NCBI GenBank assembly: GCA_019426215.1
Contig: CM033396.1
Location: 25,807,101-25,871,100 of the forward strand
Direction of reading: 5' to 3'
Length of the DNA stretch: 64,000 nucleotides
DNA from: Buddleja alternifolia
Lineage: Eukaryota > Streptophyta > Magnoliopsida > Lamiales > Scrophulariaceae
Positions 43,289 through 55,536 of this stretch are shown here, one piece after another. Numbering within the stretch: position 1 is the first letter of the stretch; each line of letters starts with the position of its first letter. The notes under the pieces were generated by a model. It saw only the letters and a list, made by a program, of their open reading frames with translations. It was not told where the DNA came from and made no database searches. Made by a program: the position numbers and the translations under genes.

Positions 43289-45084
43289 ATGACAAACCCA
43301 CTTTCAATTCTACTCGAAAAGAATACCCTTACTGAACTCAATTATGTGGACTGTCTTAGAAATTTGAGGATTGTCCTCAATATGGAATCTCTGGGATATA
43401 TCTTGGAGGCTGATATCCCAACGGCAAGGACGACGTCCGAGTGAGAGGATACATGCTGGGATCTATGACCAATGAACTTCAAAGGTCACATGATAAGATG
43501 CCCACTGCAAGAATTATCCTAGCTCACCTGGTAGAGCTCTATGCTGAGCATAGTCGAACTGCACGATATGAGATATCAAAAGAGCTCTTTTGAGCCAAGA
43601 TGAAAGAAAGTAAGAAGGTTGGTGATCATGTCCTTAAAATGATATCGAGGATTGAGAAATTAGAAGCTCTTGACTTCGCCATGAACGCCACCCTTCAAAC
43701 TGACTTAATCTAGAAGTCTCTTCCTGATTCCTTCTCCCAATTTGTGGTTAACTTTAACTGCAATGACATAGAGTGCAATTTAGCTGGGCTAATGACCAAG
43801 TTGGTTACTGCACAATCTCAAATAAAACCAAAGGGAAAGGAAACTATCTTGGTCATCTCTTCTAGACCTAAAAAATCTAAGTCTAAGAAGAAGAACAACA
43901 AGAAGCAGGCTAGCGAGCTAGGAGCAAAAGGGGGAGTTCAAAAGGGTAAGGGAAAGGCTCAAGGGTTTGATAAGAGCAAAGGGCCTAAGAAAAAGAATAG
44001 ATGTCTCGAGTGCGGTGAGCTTGGCCACTGGAAGAAGAACTATCCTAAATTAGGCAAAGGCGCAAAAGGTATGGAACTCTTTGTTTTTGAAACTAATTGT
44101 TCTATGACCATTTTTTCTACTTCATGGATTCTGGACTCTGGAGCAAGTGCCCATGTATGTTGGTTGGATTAGGATCTGCAGAGAAGTCGAAAGCTGGGCC
44201 GAGAAGAAGTGATGATCAAAGTAGGCAGCGGGGAAAGCGTCGCGGCTACTAGGATTGGATTTATTTCTTTGATTTTGAATACTGGACATTTATTGTTTTT
44301 AAATGACGTTTTAATTTTTTTCAAGGGGCTTAAGAACATTGATTCCATTCCTATATTAGTTAAGATTGGTTATACATTCCGTTTTTCTAAATCGAATTGC
44401 GACATTTTTTATTGAAATTAAATAGTTGGCAATGCATCTTTAGTTAATGGTTTATATTATTTAAATGTCCTTAATTCATCTGATGTGAATGTTGTAACTC
44501 AAAACGTGGTAGGCAAGAAGATAACTTAAGACTCAAGTGGCATCTTAGACTAGGCCATGCTGGAGACCACAAGATCCACAAAATGGAAAAAGATGGGCTT
44601 TTAAGCTCACTACGGTTGGATCCCTATCCAACATGTGAATGATGTCTCTTAGGCAAGATGGCTAGATCTCCCTTCACCGAGACTTTTGGAAGAGCATCTG
44701 AAGTCTTAGGATTAGTGCATACCGACGTTTGTGGACTATTTAGAGAAATGGCTCGTGGAGGTTTCTACTACTTCATCACTTTCACAGACGATCATTCAAG
44801 ATATGGTCTAGTGTATCTGATGAAGCAAAAGTTTGAATCCTTTGAAGGGTTTAAAGAATTCAAAGCTTTGGTAGAGAATCAAACTTAGCAAAATATAAAA
44901 ACTTTACGATCAGATCGTGGAGGAGAATATATATGAGCGCCGAGTTTGATAAATTCCTTAGAGAACAAGGAATAATGTTACAACTAACACTACCAGCGAC
45001 TCTTTAACTAAATGAAGTAGCCAAGCGTAGGAACCGAACACTGTAGCCTAGTGCTCCTTACTGCTGCTTATATATTGAACAAAT
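43289..45084 (+). pseudogene. Copia element A gag-protease-integrase, truncated
   Basis: ATG at 43289 begins MTNPLSILLEKN, as in element C. Gag (NYVDCLRNLRIVLNME, VGDHVLKMISRIE) runs with stops to a zinc knuckle CLECGELGHWKKNYP near 44002-44046; the last Cys is Tyr, so one zinc ligand is lost. Protease WILDSGASAHVC is near 44126-44161. The pre-integrase region is badly broken. The integrase N-terminal part (VHTDVCGLF, YYFITFTDDHSRYG) is at 44658-44888. After ALLTAAYILN the sequence jumps at 45084 straight to the LTR start; the rest of integrase, RT, RNase H and the polypurine tract are deleted. Confidence 0.88.
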
Positions 45085-45524
45085 TGTTAGTGTTATGCCC
45101 TCAAAGTCCATAAGAGGATAGAATTATCGGGCATTGAATTGTAACTAAACATTCTTATATTAATAAAAGGCATTTCATGTTGTTTCTTGTAGGCACTATG
45201 GGTTAGGGAGAATGGCACTAGAAGTGTTTGATCCTTAGTATCTAAATTGGTTCGCAAGTCAAAGAGAGTATTGACTGGACATCGTTACTGGATAGAGACT
45301 TGTATGATATAAGTATTGACAGGGAAGTGCCAGTCGAACACTATGAGTATGCTAGTGGGAACTTATGTCATAGACACATCAATTAGACTGATGAGTTCGA
45401 ACACGGCTTGCATCAATTATGTTACATGGGTTTTCACTCAATGACAGTCAATGACAAAACTGATAAGTTGTGATAGGTACGCATGAACCTTAGACCTGAG
45501 TAATCACGTTGAAGATGTGTTTGT
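45085..45524 (+). mobile_element. Shared copia A/C LTR, left part
   Basis: TGTTAGTGTTATGCCCTCAA starts the LTR, matching the 3' LTR start of element C at 62858. It is interrupted after 45524 by element B and resumes at about 54385. It serves both as the 3' LTR of A and the 5' LTR of C; total about 1577 bp. Confidence 0.85.
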
Positions 45525-47150
45525 TGTTAGGAATCCCGTACAGTAAAAATAAAGAATTGCAACGGAAGATTTGATGATTTTTCATAGCTTTCGTTGAAAT
45601 TTTGAACGAATAAACATACCCTTTTGATTCGTTTATTGATTCTGTAGAACAGCAATCCTCCAAGGGCTCCTGTCTCTAAAGCTTCACGCGAAACGAGCCT
45701 TCCAAAGATCCCAAAACTCCTCATTTTCTTGCAAGAGTGGACGGCTAGAGAGGAGAGAGGGGAGAGAGTTCTTTTCTTTTATGTTATGTAATTAGCTTGT
45801 TACTTCTCTCTTGGGTTTGTTCCATGTAGGAGTCTTTTTAAACTCAACTAGCTTGTGGAACAAGTTGGAGGCTACTCCAAACCCTAGAGTGGCCTCTCCC
45901 CTTAGGGCTTCCATGGACTGGGTGGGCTTTTAATTGGCTTGTCTAATTTCTAGCCCACCTGTACATATTTAATTTAAATCTAATTTAAATATAATAAATA
46001 CAATTAATTAATTCCAATTAATTAATATACTAATTAAATAATTTAATTTAATCTAATTAAATTAACTATTTAATTAATTGATTTAATCTAATTAAATCAA
46101 CCAGTCCATTTAATTCTTTCTAAAAGATTTACACAAAAGATACATCCCGTTCGTTTCTTATAGCGCGACTCTTTAGGTTCGTCTCAATTGGCAAAGAGAG
46201 GAATTACCTAAGAATGTGAGCGTCACCTAGCCAGACCCATGGACTCACATCGTAACCCAATTGAGTACAAAATGAATGAATCATTTTACGAACCTCTTGA
46301 CCATAAATACCGTATGAGTATAAGCCCTTCACTGACGTATCCCGATCAAGTGAGAGTCATGGAAAATGTCAAACTCACTAAATTTGATACTGTGCATTAG
46401 ATTATAGCATAATGAAATTACTAAACTACCCTCAATGTCCCACATGAGTTAGTTGTTTATGCTTTGGCCAAAGACTTATAATTTCATTAGCCTATAATTG
46501 CACAGGATACTTTCTCGTTTACTATAGAGACAGTGAATCCTATCTTGGCGATCACTGATCAACTGCTACTTGTCTCATCGATATCGCACTTCGAGGTCGA
46601 CCCCACCGACAGGTGATATGGGCCTAACTACTCTGGTAACAAATCCAATAATACAAGCACATTGATCATGAACCCTCAGGTCTAAGGCTCACGCATACTA
46701 TTATGATTAGTAATCCAATCATTGACAGTCACCGAGTAAATACCCATGTGATGGGATTACTACGAGCCATGTTCAAATATGTCAATTCCATTGACATATC
46801 TATGATACCTGCTCCCACTATCACTATAGTGTTCGACTGGCACTCATCGACAGAGCATGTGTCATACAAGTCAAATCTTAATGCCCAATCAAGATTCTTT
46901 GACTTGCGAACCCTTTTAAGTGATAAAGTGTAAGACTCTTCCCATGCCATGTCTTTATTCCATAAAGGGCAAAGAGTCAAACCTTTATTCACATGGACTA
47001 TATGTTTAATACTTATTTAGATGCCGTAAAGATTTATATGAATAAAATATAAATGCTTTTATTAATTTCTTCTCAATAGTTTGTACAACATAATAAGATA
47101 CCCTAATCTAACTATTTGTCCTCATTTGCATCTAGGGCATATACCTAACA
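45525..47150 (-). repeat. 3' LTR of copia element B
   Basis: 1626 bp; plus strand TGTTAGGAATCC...ATACCTAACA. It lacks about 35 bp near its left end (the CTACCGGTAGATC region) present in the other LTR. Next to its right end, 47151-47165 read on the minus strand is GTGCAAGTGGAAGAT, the polypurine tract. Confidence 0.9.
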
Positions 47151-50106
47151 ATCTTCCACTTGCACTTAATGCTAATCGCTTTGGTATCTTATACCCATCT
47201 TCTCAAGATATTGCTCTAGCACCGCCTGCACTAATGGCTTAGTGAGTGGGTCAGCTACGTTATCAGCTAAGGGTATTTTCTGCACGGCGATGTCGCCTCT
47301 TCCAACGATTTCTCGAATTATGTGATATCTCCTCTCTATGTGTTTGGATTTATTGTGAGACCTTGGTTCCTTTGTTGCGCGATGGCTCCGTTGTTGTCAC
47401 ACCATAGTGGCAATGGAAGATCCATGCTAGGAACAACTTGAAGTTCAGTAATGAACTTCTTTATCCAAACAGCCTCCTTGGCCGCCTCCGAGGCTGCCAC
47501 ATATTCAGCTTCGGTGGTCGAATCGGCAGTTGTGCTTTGCTTGGAACTTTTCCAAGACACTGCTCCACCGTTTAAAGTGAATATGAACCCTGAAGTGAAT
47601 TTTCGGTCATCGATGTCAGATTGGAAATCTGAATCAGTATAACCATCCACTTTCATTTCTCCATTGCCATATGTGAGGATCATATATTTAGTTCTTCTCA
47701 AGTACTTTAAGATTGATTTCACAGCCATCCAATGGTCTTTGCCTGGGTTAGCTTGAAACCTACTTACTACGTTCATAGCGTATGCAAGATCTAGTCTCAT
47801 GCATAACATAGCGTACATGAGACTTCGCACTGCTGATTCATAGGGGATGGTATTCATTTCTCTTCGATCTTCCTCACTTTGAGGATTCATCTTTTTGGAG
47901 AGATGAATTCCATGTCTCATGGGCAAAAGACCTCTTTTAGAATTTTCCATCCCAAATCGCTTCAGGACCTTTTCTAAGTAGAGGGCTTGGGAGAGACCTA
48001 TTGTCTTATTCGATCTATCCCTGTAGATTCGAATTCCTAGGACATAGGTGGTTTCTCCTAAGGTTTTCATGGAGAATGTGCTTGAAAGCCATGTCTTAAC
48101 CAAAGTTAGCAAACCTGTATCATTCCTTATAAGTAGAATGTCGTCCACGTATAGTACCAGGAATGATATCTTGCTCCCACTGACCTTTTTATAGACACAT
48201 GGTTCATCCTCGTTCTTGATAAAGCCGTTGTTTCGTACTTCTTCATCAAAATGAAGGTTCCAACTACGAGAGGCCTGCTTCAGTCCATAAATATTTAACT
48301 TGCAGAATTTATGAGAATTGGTAGTGGATATGAAACCTTGGGCTGCTCCATATAGATATCCTCCTCGAGGAATCCATTTAGGAAGGCGGTTTTCACATCC
48401 ATCTGCCATAATTCATAATCCAGGTCTAGAATTCTAATGGATTTGATCATAGCTACTGGTGAAAAGGTTTCCTCATAGTCAATGCCCTCCTTCTGACTAT
48501 ACCCTTTCGCCACTAGCCTGGCCTTATAGGTATCCACCTTGCCATCCAGACCTATCTTTCTCTTATTGATCCATTTGCATCCAATAGGTACAATACCTTT
48601 AGGAGGATCTACTAGATTCCAGACTTGGTTCGAATACATCGAATCCATTTCCACTTTCATAGCTTCATGCCATTTCGCAGAACCCATATCCATCATTGCC
48701 TGGTCATAACTAGAGGGATCGTCTCCATGGTTTCTTTCTGCTACTGCATGCAAATTATGCTCTTCTTGTAGCAGAGAACCATATCTCGCAGGCGGTTGAG
48801 ATACACTAGTAGACCTGCGCACTGATGGTTGTGTCGTTTCTGGGTCGGGTTGGGTCTCTTGAACAGTGTCTTCCACAGAGGATTCATTTTGTTCTTGTAG
48901 AACAATACTTCTACCAGCTCCTCCTTCTCAAATGAATTCTTCTTCAAGAAAGATTGCCTGTAAGCTAACAATGATCCTTTGATCATCGGGAAGGTAGAAA
49001 AGGTATCCCATAGAATCCTCGGGACATCCAACGAATCGTCCTTTCATGGACCTAGCCTCTAATTTCTCTGCCTTGGTCTTTTTGACGTAAGCTGGGCAAC
49101 CCCATATTCTTATGTTTCAGATTAGGCTTCCTTCCATGCCATATCTGATATGGTGTTCCAGGAACAGATTTGGAGGGACATCTATTCAAAATATGAGTAG
49201 CTGTAAGTAGCGCGTGTCCCCAAAGTGAAATGGGCAAATATGTGTAGCTGAGCATGGATCGAACCATGTCCAACAGTGTTCGATTCCTTCGTTCTGCTAA
49301 GCCATTCAATTGTGGAGTTGTTGGAGGAGTAAGCTGTAATAGTATGCCATGTTCTCGAAGGAATTGGTCAAACTTTGCACACGTATATTCGCCACCGCGG
49401 TCAGACCGAAGTGTCTTTATATGATGCTCGGTTTGCTTTTCGACTAAAGTCTTGAATTCAATGAATTTCTCCAATGATTTAGACTTGTACTTCATTAAAT
49501 ACACGTAGCCATACCTAGAATGGTCATCGGTAAATGTGATGAAGTACTGAAAACCACCGCGGGCCATTTTTCCAAATGGTCCGCACACATCAGTATGAAC
49601 TAGACCTAAGACTTCTGTGGCTCTTTCAAAATTCCCTATGAAGGGGGCTTAGTCATTTTGCCTTAGATACAAGACTCACAAGTGGGATAGGCATCTGATC
49701 CCAATGAGTCTATGACTCTACCCTTTTCGAACTCATGTAGTGTTTGGTCCCCGACATGACCTAGTCTTAAGTGCCACAGTTGTCTCAAGTTTGTACCATG
49801 CATTCTGCATTTTCTTGTTACAGCGTTAACATTACAATCATTTTGGACATTAATATAATATAAACCATTTATTAAAGACGCATTGCCAACACATTCATTT
49901 CTAAAATAAATGTCACAAGAATTGTTCAAAAAGGAAAATAAATAACCTTTCCTGACTAAAACAGGAATTGAAACAATATTCTTAAGCCCGTTGGGCAAAA
50001 CAAGGCAATTGTCTAAATATAATAAATGTCCAGATGATAAACTAAGGGAAGTGGTGCCAATGTGTGAGGCTGCTACTCTATGACCGCGGCCAACACTGAT
50101 CATCAC
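47151..50106 (-). pseudogene. Copia element B pol (integrase, RT, RNase H)
   Basis: Minus strand. The pre-integrase region (50106-49663) has LRQLWHLRLGHVGDQTLHEFEKG and YPTCESC. Integrase (49588-49052): FTDDHSRYGYVYL, LRSDRGGEYTCAKF, TTPQLNGLAERRNRTLLDMVRSM, i.e. the D and E of the D,D35E core. RT: GCKWINKRKIG, RLVAKGYSQKEGIDYEETFSPVAMIKSIRI, then a small deletion before DYELWQMDVKTAFLNG, a frameshift near 48350, and the active site LYVDDILLI. RNase H: KSSKQSTTADSTTEAEYVAASEAAKEAVWIKKF and LWCDNNGAIA. The C-terminal DPL region lies between 47340 and 47160. Several frameshifts; not functional. Confidence 0.92.
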
Positions 50107-51033
50107 TTCACCATGCTCCAGTTTCTTACTTCTTTCCAGCTCCTAATTCATCACACATATGTGAGCACTAGCCCCAGAGTCTAGAATCCAGGAAGTTGAA
50201 AATATGGTAACAGAACAATTTGTTTCTAAAACATTAAGTTCTATACCTGAAGTAATTTCTGCATTTAGCATGGGACAGTCACGTTTCCAGTGCCCCATCT
50301 CATGGCAATGAAGACATGTGTCTGTCTTCTTTGGACCCTTTTTCTTAAACTTCTAAGTCTTTGTGATTTTGGGTTCTCTGATTTTGCCAGCTAGTTTAGT
50401 ATTAGTTGAAATAACAGGAAACTTGAATGCACCCCAACTCTCTTTCATTCGTTGTTGTGCAGTCATCAGCTTGCTCATAAGTGTCGAGAGTGATCCTTCA
50501 ATGTCATCCATGTCAAAATTGATGATGAAATCCAAGAATGATCTAGGTAATGGTTGTAGAATGTGGTCCACCTGTAGGTGAAGGTCCATGTAGTAACCCA
50601 AAGACCTAAGCCTGTCTATCATGGAGATCATCTTCAAAACATGATCTTTAACATCCTCATTCTCTTACATTTTTATGTTGAAGAGCTCTTTGGATACATA
50701 GTATCTGACGGACTTTCCGTGTTCCCCGAATAGCTCCTCCAAGTGCAGCATTATGGATTTGGGACTATCCATGTTTTCATTCGTGCGTTGTAACTCGCCA
50801 CATATGGAGCTCAACATATAATCTCTTACTTTACGAGCATCAGAGACCCAATTTGAGTATGCTAGTTTGACTGAATCATCCTCGTTGACCCCAGGCCTCG
50901 GTGGTCGATCTAGTTCCAGCATGTACTCGATATTTTCATCATTGAGGACTATCCTTAGACCTCTGTTCCAATTAGAGAAATTATAGCCGTTCAAAACGTT
51001 CTTTTCAAGCAAAACTTTGAGTGGGTTAACCAT
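50107..51033 (-). pseudogene. Copia element B gag and protease
   Basis: ATG at 51033 (MVNPLKVLLEKNVLNG), capsid region RGLRIVLNDENIEYMLEL, a stop near 50665, then KMISMIDRLRSLGYYMD. The zinc knuckle CLHCHEMGHWKRDC (50275-50320) is complete. Protease WILDSGASAHIC (50158-50200) has the catalytic D-S-G. The start agrees with elements A and C, whose gags begin with a similar NPL-LLEKN phrase about 100 nt after the GTGGGAGCC motif. Confidence 0.88.
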
Positions 51034-52704
51034 TTTGAGAGAGATAAAATTACTGCAAAAAATTAACCAAGATTCAATTAGATAATTATGTTGTACCCAA
51101 TTAAAAATTAGGACTTTAATTTTTTATTTGGCTCCCACTACATTTTTCGAACCATTGCACTCCCACTGCAATGAACGAAAATCTCGTTGGAAAGATTTCA
51201 TAGTGAGTGATTGAGTTCTTAAAAAATTTCAATGAGTTGCAATCTGTAACGATGTATGGCTCATTGGAACTTTTGAAGTGACATGCCATGTCAAGCAGTC
51301 TTACTGATGATTCAATCTGCCTTTGGCTCATGGATCACTCAACCTCAGCCTGTAACGAAATATTGGTGGTGATCCATCTAAGTACTTTCCCATCAACTCC
51401 TATCGATCTAACAGTTGAATCTTATCTTGCAACCTGTAACGGTGATATGGGATAAGATTTGCTTCGACCGATGGCATCCAATGCACTTGAAGAGATATGG
51501 ATTATGAATTAATGCATAACCCCCATTAGTCGGGACGACGCCATGCATAACTCATAATCCCATATTTTCCAAGTTTGATGGAGAGCCAGGATATCCAATA
51601 TACCTTACTTACTTAGTATTTAAAGTGGGAAAATTTTTGAAGGTCTCACTTTGCACATTAATTTGTTACGCGCATATATGAATTATAATCATGCATGCAT
51701 AGAAAAAACCAAGTTATTCTAACAACATGCATTTCCATGGACATTCTAGATTGATCTAAGCCAATAGATCAATCAGGGGAATAGGGGTCTATTATCAATC
51801 TAATTTCTAATAGATCTTCGAGCTCCAAGCTAGAAAAGGTCCTACCTCTATTTTACACAACTCAGAAAGCACCCTATATATTATATTACCATAATTAAAA
51901 GCACAAACTGGGGAGCAATTGCCCAATACAACCCAGATAATACCAAAGCGGTAAAACCCTAAGTTTATGGAAGCATCCACCACAACATACATCAAGCATG
52001 TAAGTAAACTATTTAAGTTTATGTTGGTTTTAAGTTTAAAATCGAAAAGAAATTCAAAAACCGATTAAATCTAATTTAATTAGAAGGGATGAATTTTGAT
52101 TTCAATTTTAAAGGGAAATAAATCCAATTTATTATTTAGGAAATAAGTCAAACCTATTCCTTTTTTATTTTGGAAAAATATAATCAACCTTAAATAAATC
52201 CTATTTATTTAGTCGTCGCAAATCATAAATAAAAATCTAATTTAATTTATGATATTATTAAATCCAATTTAATATTAAAGTCAAATCCAATTTAATTTTA
52301 AGAAAAACATTTTTAGGGAAAAAGAGTTTTGACAAATCACGGGTCGAATTTGTCTATTAGGGTCAAACCCTAATATTTATTCATTTATATATATATTTAG
52401 GCCCAGCGCACGGCTAGGGCGGCGTTTTCGCCACCACCCTACTTTTTCCTTTTTTTTTGTTTTTCTTTGATTACACGAATGGGGTGTTGCTCGCGTGTGC
52501 TTCAAAAACACATGGTGATGCCACCCCGATTTGCCGTTGCCAACGATGAAAAACATGTAATCATGCGATGATTTCAAGGCAATAAATATTTTCAAAATTT
52601 CAGATTTAACATCGAATATTAAATACATAAAATCAAATTTTATAAAAATCCATTTTTAACCAACATAATCTTAAACGCAAAAAATCATCAGATTCGTTTA
52701 AGTC
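51034..52704 (-). other. 5' leader of copia element B
   Basis: Non-coding, between primer-binding site and gag. Minus-strand features: a GC-rich hairpin at 52418-52435 (7-bp stem with AAAA loop), a long imperfect hairpin around 51500-51565 (GGATTATGAGTTATGCAT against its near complement), three hairpins with a shared loop motif (51230-51459) and a small hairpin beside gag (51154-51172). Confidence 0.8.
51154..51459 (-). promoter_or_regulatory. Leader hairpin set of element B
   Basis: Plus-strand coordinates; the RNA is minus. Hairpin near gag: CAATGAG (51230-51236) with CTCATTG (51260-51266). Middle: ATGGATCAC (51330-51338) with GTGATCCAT (51369-51377). Distal: AATCTTATC (51418-51426) with GATAAGATT (51451-51459). 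All three stems are perfect and unrelated in sequence. On the minus strand each loop contains CGTTACAG followed by a TTGC- or CTG-type end (ATCGTTACAGATTGCAA, CCGTTACAGGTTGCAA). A fourth hairpin is ATTGCA (51154-51159), loop, TGCAAT (51167-51172), with RNA-sense loop GTGGGAG. Confidence 0.85.
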
Positions 52705-52718
52705 GGCTCTGATATCAC
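52705..52718 (-). promoter_or_regulatory. Primer-binding site of element B (initiator tRNA-Met)
   Basis: Minus strand GTGATATCAGAGCC, one mismatch from the TGGTATCAGAGCC site used by most plant copia elements, immediately inside the 5' LTR. Confidence 0.85.
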
Positions 52719-54379
52719 TGTTAGGAATCCTATACAGTAAATACAGAGATTTGCAGTGGTAGATTCGAGGATTCCTACCGGTAGATCAAAAAAATAGATC
52801 TGATGATTTTTCATGGGTTTCGCGAAATTTTGAACGAATAAACATACCCTTTTGATTCGTTTATTGATTCTGTAGAACAGCAATGCTCCAAGGGCTCCTG
52901 TCTCTAAAGCTTCACGCGAAACGAGCCTTCCAAAGATCCCGAAACTCCTCATTTTCTTGCAAGAGTGGACGGCTAGAGAGGAGAGAGGGGAGAAAGTTCT
53001 TTTCTTTTGTGTTGTGTAATTAGCTTGTTACTTCTCTCTTAGGGTTTGTTCCATGTAGGAGTTTTTTTAAACTCAACTAGCTTGTGGAACAAGTTGGAGG
53101 CTGCTCCAAACCCTAGAGTGGCCGCCCCCCTTAGGGCTTCTATGGACTGGGTGGGCTTTTAATTGGCTTGTCTAATTTCTAGCCCACCTGTATATATTTA
53201 ATTTAAATCCAATTTAAATATAATATATACTATTAATTAATTCCAATTAAATAATATACTAATTAAATAATTTAATTTAATCTAATTAAATTAACTATTT
53301 AATTAATTTATTTAATCTAATTAAATCAATCAGTCCAATTAATTCTTTCTAAAAGATTTACACAAAAGATACATCCTGTTCGTTTCTTATAGCGCGACTC
53401 TTTAGGTTCGTCTCAATTGGCAAAGGGAGGAATTATCTAAGGATGTGTGTGTCACCTAGTCAGACCCATGGACTCATATCGTAACCCAATTGAGTACGAA
53501 ATGAATGAATCATTTTACGAACCTCTTGACCATAAATACCGTATGAGTATAAGCCCTTCACTGACGTATCCCGATCAAGTGACAGTCATGAAAAATGTCA
53601 AACTCACTAATCTTGATATTGTGCATTAGATTATAGCATAATGAAATTACTAAACTGCCCTCAATGTCCCACATGAGTTAGTTGTTTGTGCTTTGGCCAA
53701 AGACTTATAATTTCATTAGCCTATAATCGCACAGGATACTTTCTTGTTTACAATCGAGACAGTGAATCCCATCTTGGCGATCACTGATCAACTTCTACTT
53801 GTCTCATTGATATCGCACTTCGAGGTCGACCCCACCGATAAGTGATGTGGGCCTAACTACTCTGGTAACAGATCCAATAATACAAGAACATTGATCATGA
53901 ACCCTCAGGTCTAAGGCTCATGCATACTATTATGATCAGTAATCCAATCATTGACAGTCATCGAGTAAATACCCATGTGATGGGATTACTACGAGCCGTG
54001 TTCGAATATGTCAATTCCATTGACATATCTACGATACCTGCTCCCACTATCCCTATGGTGTTCGAATGGCACTCATCGACAGAGCATGTGTCATACAAGC
54101 CGAATCTTAATGCCCAATCAAGATTCTTTGACTTGCGAACCCTTTTAAGTGATAAGGTGTAAGACTCTTCCCATGCCACGTCTTTATTCCATAAAGTGCA
54201 AAGAGTCAAAGCTTTATTCACATGGACTATATGTTCAATACTTATTTAGATGCCGTAAAGATTGATATGAACAAAATATAAATGCTTTTATTAATTTCTT
54301 CTCAATAGTTTGTACAACATAATACGATACCCTAATCTAACTATTTGTCCTCATTGGCATCTAGGGCATATACCTAACT
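52719..54379 (-). repeat. 5' LTR of copia element B
   Basis: 1661 bp; plus strand TGTTAGGAATCC...TACCTAAC. The terminal CA is degraded (CT). It is closely similar to 45525-47150 apart from scattered substitutions and the 35-bp segment missing there. Confidence 0.9.
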
Positions 54380-54384
54380 CTTGT

Positions 54385-55521
54385 GACATCAAGTCCATCA
54401 TTAGAGTAGTTAGATCCAATTCAGCCGTTAGTGGGGTCAACCTCGAAGTGCGCTTGATGGGCAAGTAGCAATCTTAACTGATTAGCAAAATGGAATTGGT
54501 TATCTCATAAGTGAATGAGCTAAATATCCTATGCCGTCATGAATGAGTGAGGTCAAAGACTTTGGCTAAAACATTAGAGATACTCATGTTGGACATAAGA
54601 GTATTCTCTGTGACCTCGATTCATTATGAGCTAAGCATATGGTCAAGTCCTGTGAGTTTGACTAAACCATGATTCTCACTTGACTGGGATATAAGAATAA
54701 AGAGTTTATACTCGTACGGTAATCACAGCGTGAAAGGTTTGTAATGATTCTATTCATTCGTTCTCAATTGGTATACGATGCGGGCCACGAGACTGGCTAG
54801 GTGTTACCCACATCCTTTTGGTTTCGTCTCAATTACCTTTTGACGCGAACTTAAAGAGCTGCGCTTAAAGGAATTGCAAAGGAAAAATTATGGAATAAGA
54901 CTTGAGAGATTTTTCGGTATTTGATATCACAATTAACTAATTAATTTAAATCATTAGATGATCTTATTAATTAATTAAGTTAATGTGTTAATTAAATTCT
55001 TTATGAAATAAAATATAGAATTAACTTGGATTAATTAGTTATTTAAATAATTTATTGGATAAATAATATTAATTAAATAATTAATTCAATTAAAACTAAA
55101 TACATGGACTAAAGCCAGAGGGCTTAAAACGCCTAAGCGGGCGTCCAAACATGGACGCCTAGGCCTTAGTAAATTTAGGTTTAATTATTTCCTTGTGTAG
55201 TATAAATTCAACTAAGTGGAAATAATTAACCCTAGACTCATAATTGTCTTTATCTCCAAGTCATAGAATTCCACTTCTCTCTCTCTCTCTAGCCATCCAT
55301 GGGGAAAGGTAAAGAAGGATTTTTCGTTCTCAATTCTGGCGTGGTGATTTAGAGGCAGTGGCTATTTCGCTGCTTGGCAAAGGGATCAAAAGCTGGTTTA
55401 GAAGTTTCAATAATACAAAGAAAGGTACATGTTCTTTAACATGATTTGAATACATAAAATTGGAGGTGAACCACCGTGGGATTTAAATTTTTCACTGCGT
55501 TTTATATGTAAAAACCCAACA
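54385..55521 (+). mobile_element. Shared copia A/C LTR, right part
   Basis: Continuation of the LTR begun at 45085, ending AACCCAACA at 55521. It contains a segment with GACGCCTAGGCC and GGGCGTCC near 55137-55170, and a (CT)n-rich stretch near 55274. Directly followed by the primer-binding site of element C. Confidence 0.85.
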
Positions 55522-55522
55522 G

Positions 55523-55536
55523 TGGTATCAGAGCCC
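55523..55536 (+). promoter_or_regulatory. Primer-binding site of element C (initiator tRNA-Met)
   Basis: TGGTATCAGAGCCC, one base after the LTR end. A perfect match to the standard plant copia site. Confidence 0.92.

Larger units (their letters stand above)
45525..54379 (-). mobile_element. Copia element B, complete but degenerate, nested in the A/C LTR
   Basis: 8.9 kb on the minus strand with two LTRs (45525-47150 and 52719-54379), iMet-type primer-binding site, leader, gag, protease, integrase, RT and RNase H in the Ty1/copia order. The flanks are TTTGT (45520-45524) and CTTGT (54380-54384), a target duplication with one mismatch. Removing B joins the host LTR as ...GTGTTTGT/GACATCAAG... 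. Gag and leader architecture are related to A and C, so a relative inserted into its own family. Confidence 0.9.

Noticed and set aside
46703..46992. Open frames on both strands, repeated at 53920-54221
   Set aside because: They are inside the two LTRs of element B and recur only because the LTR is duplicated.
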